From Asaia bogorensis (GTDB lineage Bacteria; Pseudomonadota; Alphaproteobacteria; Acetobacterales; Acetobacteraceae), in the NCBI GenBank assembly GCA_945871455.1, contig CAMBXJ010000011.1, positions 1 to 23,862 on the forward strand: a DNA stretch of 23,862 nucleotides. The letters run 5' to 3'. The notes beneath the pieces were generated by a model. That model saw only the letters and a program-made list of their open reading frames with translations. It made no database searches and was not told the DNA's origin. The translations under genes and the position numbers were made by a program. Shown in pieces: positions 15,504 through 23,417 of this stretch; the stretch's first letter is position 1, and the number at the start of each line of letters is the position of its first letter.

Positions 15504-16298
15504 ATGAATCAGATCACCGCGGACGCGCCAACGGACACGTCACGAGACATCGGCCGGGGCAAACCCGTGATCGTGCTGGACAAGGTAAACAAATGGTTCG
15601 GCTCCCTGCACGTCCTGCGTGACATCTCCCTGTCGATTTCGGAACGCGAACGTGTCGTGGTGTGCGGGCCGTCCGGCTCTGGCAAATCGACCATGATCCG
15701 GTGCATCAACCGTCTGGAGTCGCACCAGGAAGGGAGGATCATCGTTGAGGGAACCGAACTGACCGACGATCTTCGCTCCCTCGATACCATCCGCCGAGAG
15801 GTCGGGATGGTGTTTCAGTCGTTCAACCTGTTCCCACATCTGACAATTCTGGAGAACTGCACTCTGGCGCCGATCTGGGTCAGAAAGATGCCCAGAGCCG
15901 CGGCCGAGGAATTGGCCATGTCCTACCTGGAACGCGTCAAGATACCCGAACAGGCCAAGAAATACCCCGGACAGCTATCCGGCGGGCAGCAGCAACGCGT
16001 TGCCATCGCCCGCGCCCTGTGCATGAAACCGAAGATCATGCTGTTCGACGAACCGACATCCGCCCTTGACCCCGAAATGATCAAGGAAGTACTCGATACA
16101 ATGATCACCCTCGCGGAATCGGGCATGACCATGGTGTGCGTCACCCATGAAATGGGTTTCGCTCGGCAGGTCGCCGACCGGGTCGTCTTCATGGATCTCG
16201 GAGAGATTGTGGAAAGCGGCCCTCCTCACCGCATGTTCGAAGCGCCCCAGACCGAACGTCTGCAACTCTTCCTGAGCCAGATACTGCGCGGGCATTAA
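15504..16298 (+). CDS. aapP: General L-amino-acid ABC transporter ATPase AapP
   Basis: The product is 264 residues from the ATG at 15504, preferred because AGGGA lies 8 bases upstream. An ATG at 15486, overlapping the aapM stop as ATGA, would add 6 residues and is possible. It powers import through AapQM. Walker A is GPSGSGKST (55-63), the Q-loop is [11 protein letters not shown] (103-113), the signature is LSGGQ (158-162), Walker B is IMLFDE (178-183), and the switch His is in VTHE (H215). It is a full-length, intact ATPase. Its stop codon is in the loop of a perfect GC hairpin. Confidence 0.94.
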   Translation: MNQITADAPTDTSRDIGRGKPVIVLDKVNKWFGSLHVLRDISLSISERERVVVCGPSGSGKSTMIRCINRLESHQEGRIIVEGTELTDDLRSLDTIRREVGMVFQSFNLFPHLTILENCTLAPIWVRKMPRAAAEELAMSYLERVKIPEQAKKYPGQLSGGQQQRVAIARALCMKPKIMLFDEPTSALDPEMIKEVLDTMITLAESGMTMVCVTHEMGFARQVADRVVFMDLGEIVESGPPHRMFEAPQTERLQLFLSQILRGH

Positions 16299-16306
16299 GC
16301 CCGCGC
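16286..16306. terminator. Perfect hairpin at the convergent aapP/lutA junction
   Basis: GCGCGGGC (16286-16293) and GCCCGCGC (16299-16306) pair perfectly around ATTAA, which contains the aapP stop TAA. All eight pairs are G-C. The lutA-like gene stops 3 bp beyond, so one structure can serve both directions. There is no U-tract on either side. Confidence 0.6.
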
Positions 16307-16308
16307 CG

Positions 16309-17070
16309 TCAGGCTCCTATCGGAGGCACTTCGCCGGTCATCCCGGCAAGAACTTCGGCCACATGGCGCACCGCGACGGGGGATCCCTCACGCTTCAGAC
16401 GCCCGGCGATGTTCAGCAGACAGCCGAGATCGCCGGCCAACACGGTCTTCGCGCCCGTCGAAGCGATGTCTCTTGTTTTGTCCGAGACCATTCGCACCGA
16501 GATGTCGGGATACTTGACGCAGAACGTGCCTCCGAATCCGCAGCATATCTCCGGTTCCGACATTTCCAGGACCGGGATCCCCGCGGCCGCCAACAAGGCG
16601 CGCGGCTGGTGCTTGACCGACAATTCCCGCAGGCCGGAACAACTGTCGTGATAGGTGACCGAATCCGCGATGGCGGCTGAAGGTGCCGCCTCAAGTTTCA
16701 TGACGTCGGTTAGAAAGCTGACCAACTCATAAGTCCGAGACGCCAGCGCATCGGCGCGTGCACGCAAATTGGGGTCGTCATCGAAAAGATGCGGCTGATG
16801 GTGTTTCACCATCCCGGCGCAAGATCCGGACGGGACCACCACATAATCGAAGCCGCCGAACGCATCCAGGAATGCGCGAGCCAGATCCCGTGCCGTCGCG
16901 CGATCTCCGGAATTATAGGCTGGTTGCCCGCAGCATGTTTGCTGAAGCGGCACGTCCACATGGCACCCGGCCTGCTCCAGCAGCCTGATCGCGGCAAACC
17001 CGATCGTCGGACGGTGGAGATCGACCAAGCATGTGACGAACAGCCCGACCCGTGGCTTATGCGGTTTCAT
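16309..17070 (-). CDS. lutA: LutA/YkgE-like (Fe-S)-binding CCG-domain protein
   Basis: The product is 253 residues, soluble, with two CCG (cysteine-rich) repeats: C14, C46-C47-G, C84, then C144, C176-C177-G and C217. These motifs ligate iron-sulfur centres and are shared with heterodisulfide reductase HdrB and glycolate oxidase GlcF. At this size, without a ferredoxin domain, the best match is LutA, a subunit of the LutABC L-lactate oxidation complex. No lutB or lutC lies next to it: upstream on the same strand is the Tim44-type gene (43 bp gap), and downstream is the convergent aap operon. The partners must be encoded elsewhere, or this is a different CCG protein. The start at 17070 begins just before the conserved VGLFVTCLVD. 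Confidence 0.85.
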   Translation of the reverse strand: MKPHKPRVGLFVTCLVDLHRPTIGFAAIRLLEQAGCHVDVPLQQTCCGQPAYNSGDRATARDLARAFLDAFGGFDYVVVPSGSCAGMVKHHQPHLFDDDPNLRARADALASRTYELVSFLTDVMKLEAAPSAAIADSVTYHDSCSGLRELSVKHQPRALLAAAGIPVLEMSEPEICCGFGGTFCVKYPDISVRMVSDKTRDIASTGAKTVLAGDLGCLLNIAGRLKREGSPVAVRHVAEVLAGMTGEVPPIGA

Positions 17071-17113
17071 CGCACGACCACATCATCGCTCAGACGCATC
17101 CGCAACATCCAAG

Positions 17114-17788
17114 CTACGCGCTCCTGGCTGCCACGAGGCGCCAGGTCGGATCCTGACTGGTGAGGTCCCGCTCAAAAGTCCACAGATCGGTGATCTCGGT
17201 CACTGCCTCCGTGCCGACCAGCGGATTGCCAGCCTTATCGTGCGTAAAGCTGATCTGATCGGAGACAATCCGAACCGTCACGACACCGGTCGTCCCTCGC
17301 ACATCCGCCGCCTCGATCAGGGACGATTGGATGGCACGGATTTCGGTGCTTTGCGTGTGACCCGAGGTCTCACGCGCAGCGATTGCCTGCTCGAACGCCA
17401 CATAGGTTTCATCTGACAGCAGCGCCCGCAGGGTCTGCCGATCTCCCGCCGCAAAGCCGGTCACGATCATCCGGAACGCCTGTTCCGCTCCGGCGAGAAA
17501 TATCGAAGGATCAAAACCGCGGTCCAACGCTTGCATCCGCACGACGGCCTGACCGGCCGGAGACGCCGGGTCCGGAAGCTCACGAGCCGCGGTCGCTGCC
17601 GGAGCAACTTGCGGCCCGTCCGCCGCGGCAACGGTGGCCGAATGTGGTTGAACCGGCTGTTGTGGTTGGGCCGGTCGCTCGAAACCCGTGCGCTTTCCCA
17701 AAATGCTCCGCAGACGCAGTACCAGGAACGCCGCTATCATCCCGAACAGGATCAGGTCGATTGGAAAGCCGCCGCTAACACCACCCAT
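17114..17788 (-). CDS. timA: Tim44-domain membrane-anchored protein (TimA-type)
   Basis: The product is 224 residues. A strong ribosome site (AGGAGGA at 17794-17800) precedes the ATG. Residues 8-26 (FPIDLILFGMIAAFLVLRL) form one N-terminal membrane anchor. A Pro/Gln/Ala-rich linker follows, and residues from about 85 form the Tim44-like domain: FDPSIFLAGAEQAFRMIVTG, LRALLSDETYVAFEQAI, and near the end EAVTEITDLWTFERDL with DPTWRLVAA. Alphaproteobacterial members are homologous to mitochondrial Tim44 and are usually found beside secB, as here, with one gene between. They are thought to help with envelope protein handling. The divergent gene starts 110 bp away. Confidence 0.88.
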   Translation of the reverse strand: MGGVSGGFPIDLILFGMIAAFLVLRLRSILGKRTGFERPAQPQQPVQPHSATVAAADGPQVAPAATAARELPDPASPAGQAVVRMQALDRGFDPSIFLAGAEQAFRMIVTGFAAGDRQTLRALLSDETYVAFEQAIAARETSGHTQSTEIRAIQSSLIEAADVRGTTGVVTVRIVSDQISFTHDKAGNPLVGTEAVTEITDLWTFERDLTSQDPTWRLVAARSA

Positions 17789-17898
17789 AATTATCCTCCT
17801 AATGTCTTACAGATAGGGGTGGATGGCGACAGAGACAAACGAAACCGCGCCAGCGAACCGGACTTGCCCACTTTTTTCATGGCCTGTAATGGCCACCC

Positions 17899-18453
17899 AT
17901 GATCCTTCTTCGCCACGGTCAAAGCTATTTCAACCTCCATTTCGGGGCAACGCGCCGCGACCCGGGTATCGTCGATCCCGCACTGACACCTCTTGGACAT
18001 GAACAAGCGTCCGATGCCGCCGCGGTCCTCGCCCATGAGAGGATAGAGCAGATTATCGTGTCCCCCTATACACGCGCGTTGCAAACCGCCGCCCCAATCG
18101 CAAAAGCCCTGGACGTGCCCGTATATGTTAACCCGATCGTGCGGGAACGCTATGCGTTCGCCTGCGACGTCGGCACCCCACGTACCGCGCTTGCGCGCGA
18201 TTTTCCCGATCGGGACTTTTCGACGATCGACGAGGTCTGGTGGCCCGCCATCGAAGAGCCCGAGGATTCCATTATCGGCCGCGCCCGCCTGTTTCGCGCG
18301 GAGATGGCCGCCCTGCCGACTTGGTCCAATACCCTTGTGGTCAGCCACTGGGGCTTCATACTGTGCATGACCGGCCAGCGCGTGACCAATGGCCAATGGC
18401 TTCGATGCGACCCGACCTCCCCTGGTCCCGATGAACTGCTCTGGCACGGATGA
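17899..18453 (+). CDS. Histidine phosphatase (phosphoglycerate mutase-like) family protein
   Basis: The product is 184 residues, cytoplasmic. Catalytic core residues are all visible: R5-H6-G7 (phospho-histidine H6), R59 in SPYTRALQTA, E83 in VRERYAF, and H150 in VVSHWGF. It belongs to branch 1 of the histidine phosphatase superfamily; the substrate cannot be deduced. The start is fixed by an in-frame TAA a few codons upstream and by the fact that RHG must sit at the N-terminus. No Shine-Dalgarno sequence is seen before it. It is inserted between timA and secB, where many alphaproteobacteria have none. Confidence 0.85.
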   Translation: MILLRHGQSYFNLHFGATRRDPGIVDPALTPLGHEQASDAAAVLAHERIEQIIVSPYTRALQTAAPIAKALDVPVYVNPIVRERYAFACDVGTPRTALARDFPDRDFSTIDEVWWPAIEEPEDSIIGRARLFRAEMAALPTWSNTLVVSHWGFILCMTGQRVTNGQWLRCDPTSPGPDELLWHG

Positions 18454-18559
18454 CCGAATTTTGGCCCGCATCATGCTGATGGCGTAAGCCGATCAGGCAT
18501 GCTACCCCGCGCGGCATCACGGCGCTTCAGCGCGCCATGGCCTTAAGACGGAGAGCATA

Positions 18560-19090
18560 ATGTCGGATGTGACCCCCAACCCGCAGCCGGGTGGCCAGGC
18601 GCCGCAACAGCAACCCCTCGTTGTAAATATTCAATACGTCAAGGACTTGTCGTTTGAGGTCCCGGGTGCGCCGCAAATTTTCGCGCAAATGAAGGCTCAA
18701 CCGCAGGTCAACATCAATCTGGACGTCCAGGCTCGCCGGGTCCAGGACGGACAGAATGTGTTCGAAGTGGCCATTGTGATCCGCGCGGAGGCGCATGACG
18801 CCTCCACACCGGCGAATGGTCAGGCAGCCCCCGTTCCGCCGACTGTTTTTGTCGCCGAACTCACCTATGCCGGCGTGTTCACGCTCAATGGCCTGCCGGA
18901 CAATGCCATCGAGCCGGTACTGCTCGTGGAATGCCCCCGCATCCTGTTCCCATTCGCGCGCAACATCCTGTCGGACGTGACACGGGATGGCGGCTTCCCG
19001 CCGGTTCTGCTGCAACCCATCGATTTCGTCGCGCTGTGGCAATCCAGGCGCGGGCAGGCCGCGACACCCGGCGCCTCGCCGCTCGTCTGA
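18560..19090 (+). CDS. secB: Protein-export chaperone SecB
   Basis: The product is 176 residues. SecB is a homotetrameric cytosolic chaperone that holds preproteins unfolded and hands them to SecA. Recognisable segments are VVNIQYVKDLSFEVPGAP (residues 22-39), NINLDVQARRV, then FVAELTYAGVFTLNGL and VECPRILFPFARNILSDVTR, and GGFPPVLLQPIDFVALW. The start has GGAGAG a few bases upstream. The N-terminal 20 residues are Pro/Gln-rich and the C-terminal tail is short and Ala/Gly-rich, as is common in this class. It is convergent with dnaQ, separated by 21 bp containing half of a hairpin. Confidence 0.95.
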   Translation: MSDVTPNPQPGGQAPQQQPLVVNIQYVKDLSFEVPGAPQIFAQMKAQPQVNINLDVQARRVQDGQNVFEVAIVIRAEAHDASTPANGQAAPVPPTVFVAELTYAGVFTLNGLPDNAIEPVLLVECPRILFPFARNILSDVTRDGGFPPVLLQPIDFVALWQSRRGQAATPGASPLV

Positions 19091-19108
19091 ACCGCTATTG
19101 AATTCCGA

Positions 19109-19143
19109 GGATCAAGGAGCAAGCCATAAAGGCTCCTTGATCC
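19109..19143. terminator. 12 bp perfect hairpin at the convergent secB/dnaQ junction
   Basis: GGATCAAGGAGC (19109-19120) is exactly complementary to GCTCCTTGATCC (19132-19143), with an 11-base loop. The left arm contains the dnaQ stop codon (19112-19114), and the right arm codes for part of its last residues. It lies 18 bp after the secB stop. There is no U-tract on either strand. A bidirectional terminator or a 3'-end stabilising structure is likely. Confidence 0.65.
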
Positions 19144-19789
19144 GAGCGATCAGGGCCTGATGCGCTGCTAGCTCCTCCGCGGTCAGCAGAATTGGCCGCG
19201 GCGCTCGGGGGCCATTGTGCTCATATATGACCAGCGGAGCACGGGTTGCCTCGCGAGCGAGCGAAAACCCCCGTTGCCGACCGCCCGTCAGTTCGACGTA
19301 GACCTCCGCCAGCAGCTTGCAATCCAACAGTGCATTATGGGTCGACCGGCCCGACAGATCGATCGAGAACCGACGGCACAAGGCGTCCAGACTGTTCGGC
19401 ATGCCGGGAAAGCGTTGCTTCGCCATGGCGAGCGTGTCCACCATGCGGCTTTGCGGCAGCGACGGACGGCCAACCCGGGCCAACTCCGAATCAAGGAACT
19501 TGAAGTCGAACGGGGCGTTGTGCGCGATAAGCGGCCCATCCTGGAAAAACGCGAGCAACCCTTCCGCGATATCCGAAAATTTCGGTGCCCCCGCCAAATG
19601 AGCCGCGGTGAACCCATGAATACGCGTCGAGTCGTCGGGGACATCGCGCTCGGGGTCGATCAGGGAATGAAAATACTGCCCTGTCGGCAGGTCGTTGAAC
19701 AGCTCCAGCGCCGCGACCTCGATCACGCGATGCCCCTGAAGCGGCTCCAGGCCGGTGGTCTCCGTATCGAACAGAACCGCTCGGCTCAT
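19112..19789 (-). CDS. dnaQ: DNA polymerase III epsilon subunit (3'-5' proofreading exonuclease)
   Basis: The product is 225 residues. It is the DEDDh exonuclease that proofreads during replication. Exo I is FDTETTGLEP (D8, E10), Exo II is AHNAPFDFKFLD (D95), and Exo III is HNALLDCKLLAEVYVEL (H151, D156), so all four catalytic carboxylates and the His are present. The C-terminal 55 residues provide the tail that normally binds the alpha subunit. The ATG overlaps the coaE stop as ATGA (19789-19786), so it is translated in an aroE-coaE-dnaQ operon. Confidence 0.95.
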   Translation of the reverse strand: MSRAVLFDTETTGLEPLQGHRVIEVAALELFNDLPTGQYFHSLIDPERDVPDDSTRIHGFTAAHLAGAPKFSDIAEGLLAFFQDGPLIAHNAPFDFKFLDSELARVGRPSLPQSRMVDTLAMAKQRFPGMPNSLDALCRRFSIDLSGRSTHNALLDCKLLAEVYVELTGGRQRGFSLAREATRAPLVIYEHNGPRAPRPILLTAEELAAHQALIARIKEPLWLAP

Positions 19790-20373
19790 GCCCGCAGTTC
19801 CGTGATCAGGCGACGCAGCAATCGCTGTGTGTGATGCCGGGATAGCCCCGTTCGAATGACAATGTCGGCGCGCCGCCGCTTTTCCGAATCCGGCATCTGG
19901 CGCGCTATCACGGCTTCGATATCGGCTTTGGACATCCGCCTGCGGAGGCCCACCCGATACACCTGAATGGCGCGCGGCGCCGAAACCACGACGACCCTGT
20001 CGACCCGCTCATCGCCTTTGACCTCAAACAGCAGCGGGATGTCCAAAACAGCCGCCCGACAGCCCCGCCTTCGGGCACGCTTCACGAAGGCACGCTCCTC
20101 GTCTTCGACCATTGGGTGGAGAATGTGTTCCAGGCGTGTCAGGGCATCCGGTTTGCCCAGCACGGCCTGTCGCAGCGCGCCACGATCGACCGCGCCATCC
20201 TTGATGGTGCCGGGAAAGGCTCGCTCGATGGCCCTGATCGCCTTGCCGCCCCGGGCCTGCAGCTGATGCACGGTCGCGTCCGCATCGAAAACCGGGATAT
20301 GAGCACGCCGGAACGCGGCCGCCGCGGTCGACTTGCCCATCCCGATCCCGCCTGTCAGTCCGACGACCTTCAT
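19786..20373 (-). CDS. coaE: Dephospho-CoA kinase
   Basis: The product is 195 residues and catalyses the last step of coenzyme A synthesis, phosphorylating the 3'-OH of the ribose in dephospho-CoA. The start at 20373 is chosen because MKVVGLTGGIGMGKST puts the P-loop (G8-T16) at the normal N-terminal place, and the ATG overlaps the aroE stop as ATGA. An upstream in-frame extension to 20442 would lie inside aroE. Also visible are IPVFDADATVHQL (the acidic CoA-binding region), ILHPMVEDEERAF, and AAVLDIPLLFEVKGDERVDR followed by VVVVSAP. The length is typical and nothing is missing. Confidence 0.95.
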   Translation of the reverse strand: MKVVGLTGGIGMGKSTAAAAFRRAHIPVFDADATVHQLQARGGKAIRAIERAFPGTIKDGAVDRGALRQAVLGKPDALTRLEHILHPMVEDEERAFVKRARRRGCRAAVLDIPLLFEVKGDERVDRVVVVSAPRAIQVYRVGLRRRMSKADIEAVIARQMPDSEKRRRADIVIRTGLSRHHTQRLLRRLITELRA

Positions 20374-21209
20374 GATGGCAACAGGTCCGCGGCGACGAAA
20401 CGGCGTAACGCCTCGTCCACCGTCGGCTCCACCCCAAACCAAGCCTGAAACCCTGGTACTGCCTGGTGCAACAGCATCCCGAGTCCCTCTACCGTACGGA
20501 GTCCATGCGCACGTGCTGCGCTGAGGAGCGGCGTATCGAGGGGCACATAAACGATGTCGGCCACCGCGAAATCGGCCGGAGCGCGTGCAAGATCGATTTC
20601 CAGCGGGTCATGCCCGCCCATACCAAGCGACGTGGTGTTCACGACCAACGCTTGGTCCGACAAGGCCGCCGACCGGGATGACCAATCGATCACACGCAGG
20701 CCGGGCAGGTCACGAGCCAGAACGTCGGCCCGCTCGCGGGTACGGTTCGCGATCGTCACCGTCACACCGGCATCCCCCAAGGCCGCGGCGATCGCCCGAG
20801 CCGATCCGCCTGCCCCCAGGATCAACGCGGCTCCAGCGCCCGGGTCGACGCCATGGGCGCGGAGGTTCGCGAGGAACCCCCATCCATCCGTATTGCTTCC
20901 GGTGATCTTCCCATCGCTGAAAACGAACGTGTTCACCGCGCCCGCTCGGCGAGCCGTATCATCCACGTGATCGCAGATCTCAAATGCGGCGATCTTGTGG
21001 GGGATGGTTACATTTGCCCCGGCAAATCCCGCCGCGGCCAATCCCCGCACGGCGACGGCGAAGTCGGCCGGCTGGATCGGCAGCGGGATATAGGCACCGT
21101 CGATTCCATGTCGCTCCAACCAGAAGCCGTGCAACCTGGGCGAACGTGAGTGGCTGACGGGCCAGCCGATGATCCCGGCGACTCGCGCCTTGCCTGACAA
21201 TATGGACAT
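20370..21209 (-). CDS. aroE: Shikimate dehydrogenase (NADP+)
   Basis: The product is 279 residues and reduces 3-dehydroshikimate to shikimate in aromatic amino-acid synthesis. Shikimate-binding S21 and S23 lie in VSHSRSP. The catalytic pair is K72 (NVTIPHK) and D108 (GSNTDGWGF). The nucleotide-binding loop is LGAGGSARA (131-139), with NRTRERA as the NADP-phosphate site and NTTSLGMGG beyond. The start at 21209 gives the normal family length; the frame stays open far upstream but without family sequence. It is the first gene of aroE-coaE-dnaQ. Related genomes often have maf before aroE, and here a divergent CoA-transferase occupies that place. Confidence 0.95.
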   Translation of the reverse strand: MSILSGKARVAGIIGWPVSHSRSPRLHGFWLERHGIDGAYIPLPIQPADFAVAVRGLAAAGFAGANVTIPHKIAAFEICDHVDDTARRAGAVNTFVFSDGKITGSNTDGWGFLANLRAHGVDPGAGAALILGAGGSARAIAAALGDAGVTVTIANRTRERADVLARDLPGLRVIDWSSRSAALSDQALVVNTTSLGMGGHDPLEIDLARAPADFAVADIVYVPLDTPLLSAARAHGLRTVEGLGMLLHQAVPGFQAWFGVEPTVDEALRRFVAADLLPS

Positions 21210-21356
21210 GGGAAACAGGATTCCCCGTCGGGAGGCGAAGATCAACAGCCAGTTCAAGGTGCGGCCCGACCACCCTGGCACGCACCCTCCGTTTTGACAC
21301 CGACGGCCAACGGGGCTTTCCTGCTTCGGTCGAATCAACGGTGAGGAAACAGGATC

Positions 21357-22532
21357 GTGCGACCCCTCGAAGGCATGCGCGTCATCGCCCTGGAGCATGC
21401 CGTGGCGGCACCGCTGTGCACCCGGCATCTGGCCGATATGGGCGCCGACGTAATCAAGATCGAACGGCCTGGAGAAGGCGATTTCGCCCGCGCTTACGAT
21501 AATTATGTAAACGGCATCTGCAGCCATTTCGTCTGGCTCAACCGAGGCAAGCGCAGCATCACGCTGGACGTAAAGCAGCCGTCGGCCCGGGCCGTTCTGG
21601 ACCAGTTGATCAGTGGCGCCGATGTTCTTGTGCAGAACCTCGCACCAGGGGCCGCCGCTCGACTGGGATTGAGCCACGAGACATTGAAGCCCGCCAACCC
21701 CAAGCTGGTGGTCTGCGACATCTCCGGCTACGGAGAGAGCGGACCGTTTGTACAGAAAAAGGCGTACGACCTGCTGATCCAGGCCGAGTCGGGCCTTATC
21801 AGCGTCACCGGATCCCCGGACGAGCCGTCGCGCGTCGGCATCTCGATCGCTGATATCGCGACCGGCATGTATGGGTTGACCGGCATTCTCGGCGCCTTGC
21901 TGCGCCGGGGCCGGACGGGTGAAGGCGCGAACGTCAAAGTGGCCATGATCGATGCTCTAGGTGAGTGGATGACCTATCCCATGCTGCGCATGGCCTATGC
22001 CGGCACCCCGCCACCTCGGTCTCCGACCAGCCACCCCGCCATCGCGCCCTATGGTTCCCACCGGACCAAGGATGGGCAGGTCATCTTCGGGCTGCAAAAC
22101 GAACGCGAATGGGCCGTTTTTTGCACCAAGGTGATGGTGCGACCAGATATCCAGGTCGATCCAAGGTTCCACAACCAGCATGCCCGCCGGGAGAACAGAG
22201 CGGCGCTGACCGCCGCAATTGAGGGATTTTTCAGCACTATGACGTCGCTCGAAGTTGTCAAACTTCTCGACGACGCCGGAATCGCCAACGGACGGCTGAA
22301 CGACTCCAAGGATATCTGGGACCATGTCCAGTTCGCCGCTCGCGATAAGTGGCGGGACATTTCGACGGAAGCCGGCCCGGTCCGCGCCTTGCTGCCCCCA
22401 TTCACCTTCACGGACGTGGAAGCCTTTATGGGCGACGTGCCCGCGCTAGGACAGCACACCGATCAGATTCTGGCGGAGCTTGGCTATTCACCTTCTGACG
22501 TCGCGGCGATGCGCGAGACGGGGGCATTATGA
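21357..22532 (+). CDS. Class III CoA-transferase (CaiB/BaiF family)
   Basis: The product is 391 residues from a GTG start with GAGGA 9 bases upstream. It transfers CoA between carboxylic acids; the substrates are not set by sequence alone. Family features are RVIALEHAVAAPLCTRHLAD near the N-terminus, DVIKIERPGEGDFAR, WLNRGKRSITLDVK (60-73), VCDISGYGESGP, and D166 in ISIADIATG at the position of the catalytic Asp. The length is normal for the family. The stop overlaps the MaoC start as ATGA, so the two act together, for example by activating a dicarboxylic or hydroxy acid and then hydrating or dehydrating the CoA ester. Mesaconate- or itaconate-type chemistry is one guess. Confidence 0.9.
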   Translation: MRPLEGMRVIALEHAVAAPLCTRHLADMGADVIKIERPGEGDFARAYDNYVNGICSHFVWLNRGKRSITLDVKQPSARAVLDQLISGADVLVQNLAPGAAARLGLSHETLKPANPKLVVCDISGYGESGPFVQKKAYDLLIQAESGLISVTGSPDEPSRVGISIADIATGMYGLTGILGALLRRGRTGEGANVKVAMIDALGEWMTYPMLRMAYAGTPPPRSPTSHPAIAPYGSHRTKDGQVIFGLQNEREWAVFCTKVMVRPDIQVDPRFHNQHARRENRAALTAAIEGFFSTMTSLEVVKLLDDAGIANGRLNDSKDIWDHVQFAARDKWRDISTEAGPVRALLPPFTFTDVEAFMGDVPALGQHTDQILAELGYSPSDVAAMRETGAL

Positions 22533-23008
22533 CCGAGTTCGACCCCGCCAACCACCGCATGATCCCGGAACAGCGCTGGTTTGACGATTTCAAGATCGGA
22601 GAGCGTTTCGTGCTGCCCAGCAGGACGATGACGGAAGCCGTGTTTTTGGCGTTCCAGGGTGCGAGTGGCGACAATCATCCGGTGCATTACGACATCGAGT
22701 ATTGCAAAGCACGCGGAATGCCCACGCTTCTGGCGCATGGCTTCCAGTCCCTGGCCCAGACGGCGCCCGGAGCCGGACTGTTTCCCTATATGATCGAAGA
22801 CTCGTTGGTCGGTTTCATCGAACAGTCATCCCGGTTCCATAAGCCGGTTTTCGCCGGCGACACGCTGTATCCCCTTCTGGAAATCAACGAGTTATCGCCC
22901 AATCGGACAACCGGCGTCGTCGGACTGCGAAGCACGGTCCATAATCAAAGGCGGGAAATGGTGTTGGAGGGCACGCAGAGGTTCCTACTGCGCAGACGCC
23001 CGGTCTGA
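22529..23008 (+). CDS. MaoC-like hotdog-fold enoyl-CoA hydratase/dehydratase
   Basis: The product is 159 residues. The (R)-hydratase signature is GDNHPVHYD (47-55), with D48 and H53 as the likely catalytic pair, followed by ARGMPTLLAHGFQSL, which forms the central hotdog helix region. RFHKPVFAGDTLYPLLEI (near 98) is the typical C-terminal strand pattern. It would add or remove water across a CoA thioester double bond. Translation is coupled to the CoA-transferase by an ATGA overlap, so the two enzymes probably act on the same acid. A single-domain protein of this length is normal for bacterial MaoC. Confidence 0.88.
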   Translation: MTEFDPANHRMIPEQRWFDDFKIGERFVLPSRTMTEAVFLAFQGASGDNHPVHYDIEYCKARGMPTLLAHGFQSLAQTAPGAGLFPYMIEDSLVGFIEQSSRFHKPVFAGDTLYPLLEINELSPNRTTGVVGLRSTVHNQRREMVLEGTQRFLLRRRPV

Positions 23009-23116
23009 GGCCCAATGGCGGTTCCCGAATTTTTTCTGAATATGTCCGGGTCTGCCATTTTGCTGCCACGAGCGCCCCGCATGGTGCATCCCAACAGCAA
23101 GGCACTGCGGGGCAAC

Positions 23117-23413
23117 ATGGCACGCTTCGGCATCCGAATGCACCCGGGACGGGTGCTACGTGAAGAATATATGGATCCGCTCCACCTCGACACGGACGAG
23201 TTGGCGCGCGCTCTGGGAGTCGCTTCGTCGCAGATCACACCGATCATCGCCGATAAGGAACCGCTGACGTCCGACATTGCGCTGCGATTGGCTCGATGCT
23301 TTCGCACCAGTCCGCAATTCTGGCTCGGCCTTCAAACCGCATACGACCTGTCAGTCGCACAGGCGCGGTTCGGGGCGGAAATTGAGGCACATGTCCAGCC
23401 GATAGCCGCTTGA
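23117..23413 (+). CDS. higA: HigA-family (Xre-type) antitoxin-like DNA-binding protein without adjacent toxin
   Basis: The product is 98 residues from the ATG at 23117 (GGGG-rich leader). An ATG-like start at 23015 would add 34 unrecognised residues. HigA features in order are MHPGRVLREEYMDPLHL, the helix-turn-helix TDELARALGVASSQITPII, then SDIALRLARCFRTSPQFWLG and LQTAYDLSVAQ. HigA normally binds and neutralises the ribosome-dependent RNase HigB, encoded just upstream, and represses its own operon. No HigB frame lies upstream: the MaoC gene ends 108 bp before. It is either an orphan antitoxin or a regulator of neighbouring genes. Confidence 0.88.
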   Translation: MARFGIRMHPGRVLREEYMDPLHLDTDELARALGVASSQITPIIADKEPLTSDIALRLARCFRTSPQFWLGLQTAYDLSVAQARFGAEIEAHVQPIAA

Positions 23414-23417
23414 ACAC

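Noticed and set aside
20373..20442. Upstream extension of coaE (23 residues)
   Set aside because: It lies inside aroE, and the P-loop position and ATGA overlap fix the start at 20373.
22993..23030. CAGAC-gcccg-GTCTG hairpin followed later by T6 as a terminator for the MaoC gene
   Set aside because: The T-run begins more than 20 bp beyond the short stem, so it is not a standard intrinsic terminator.
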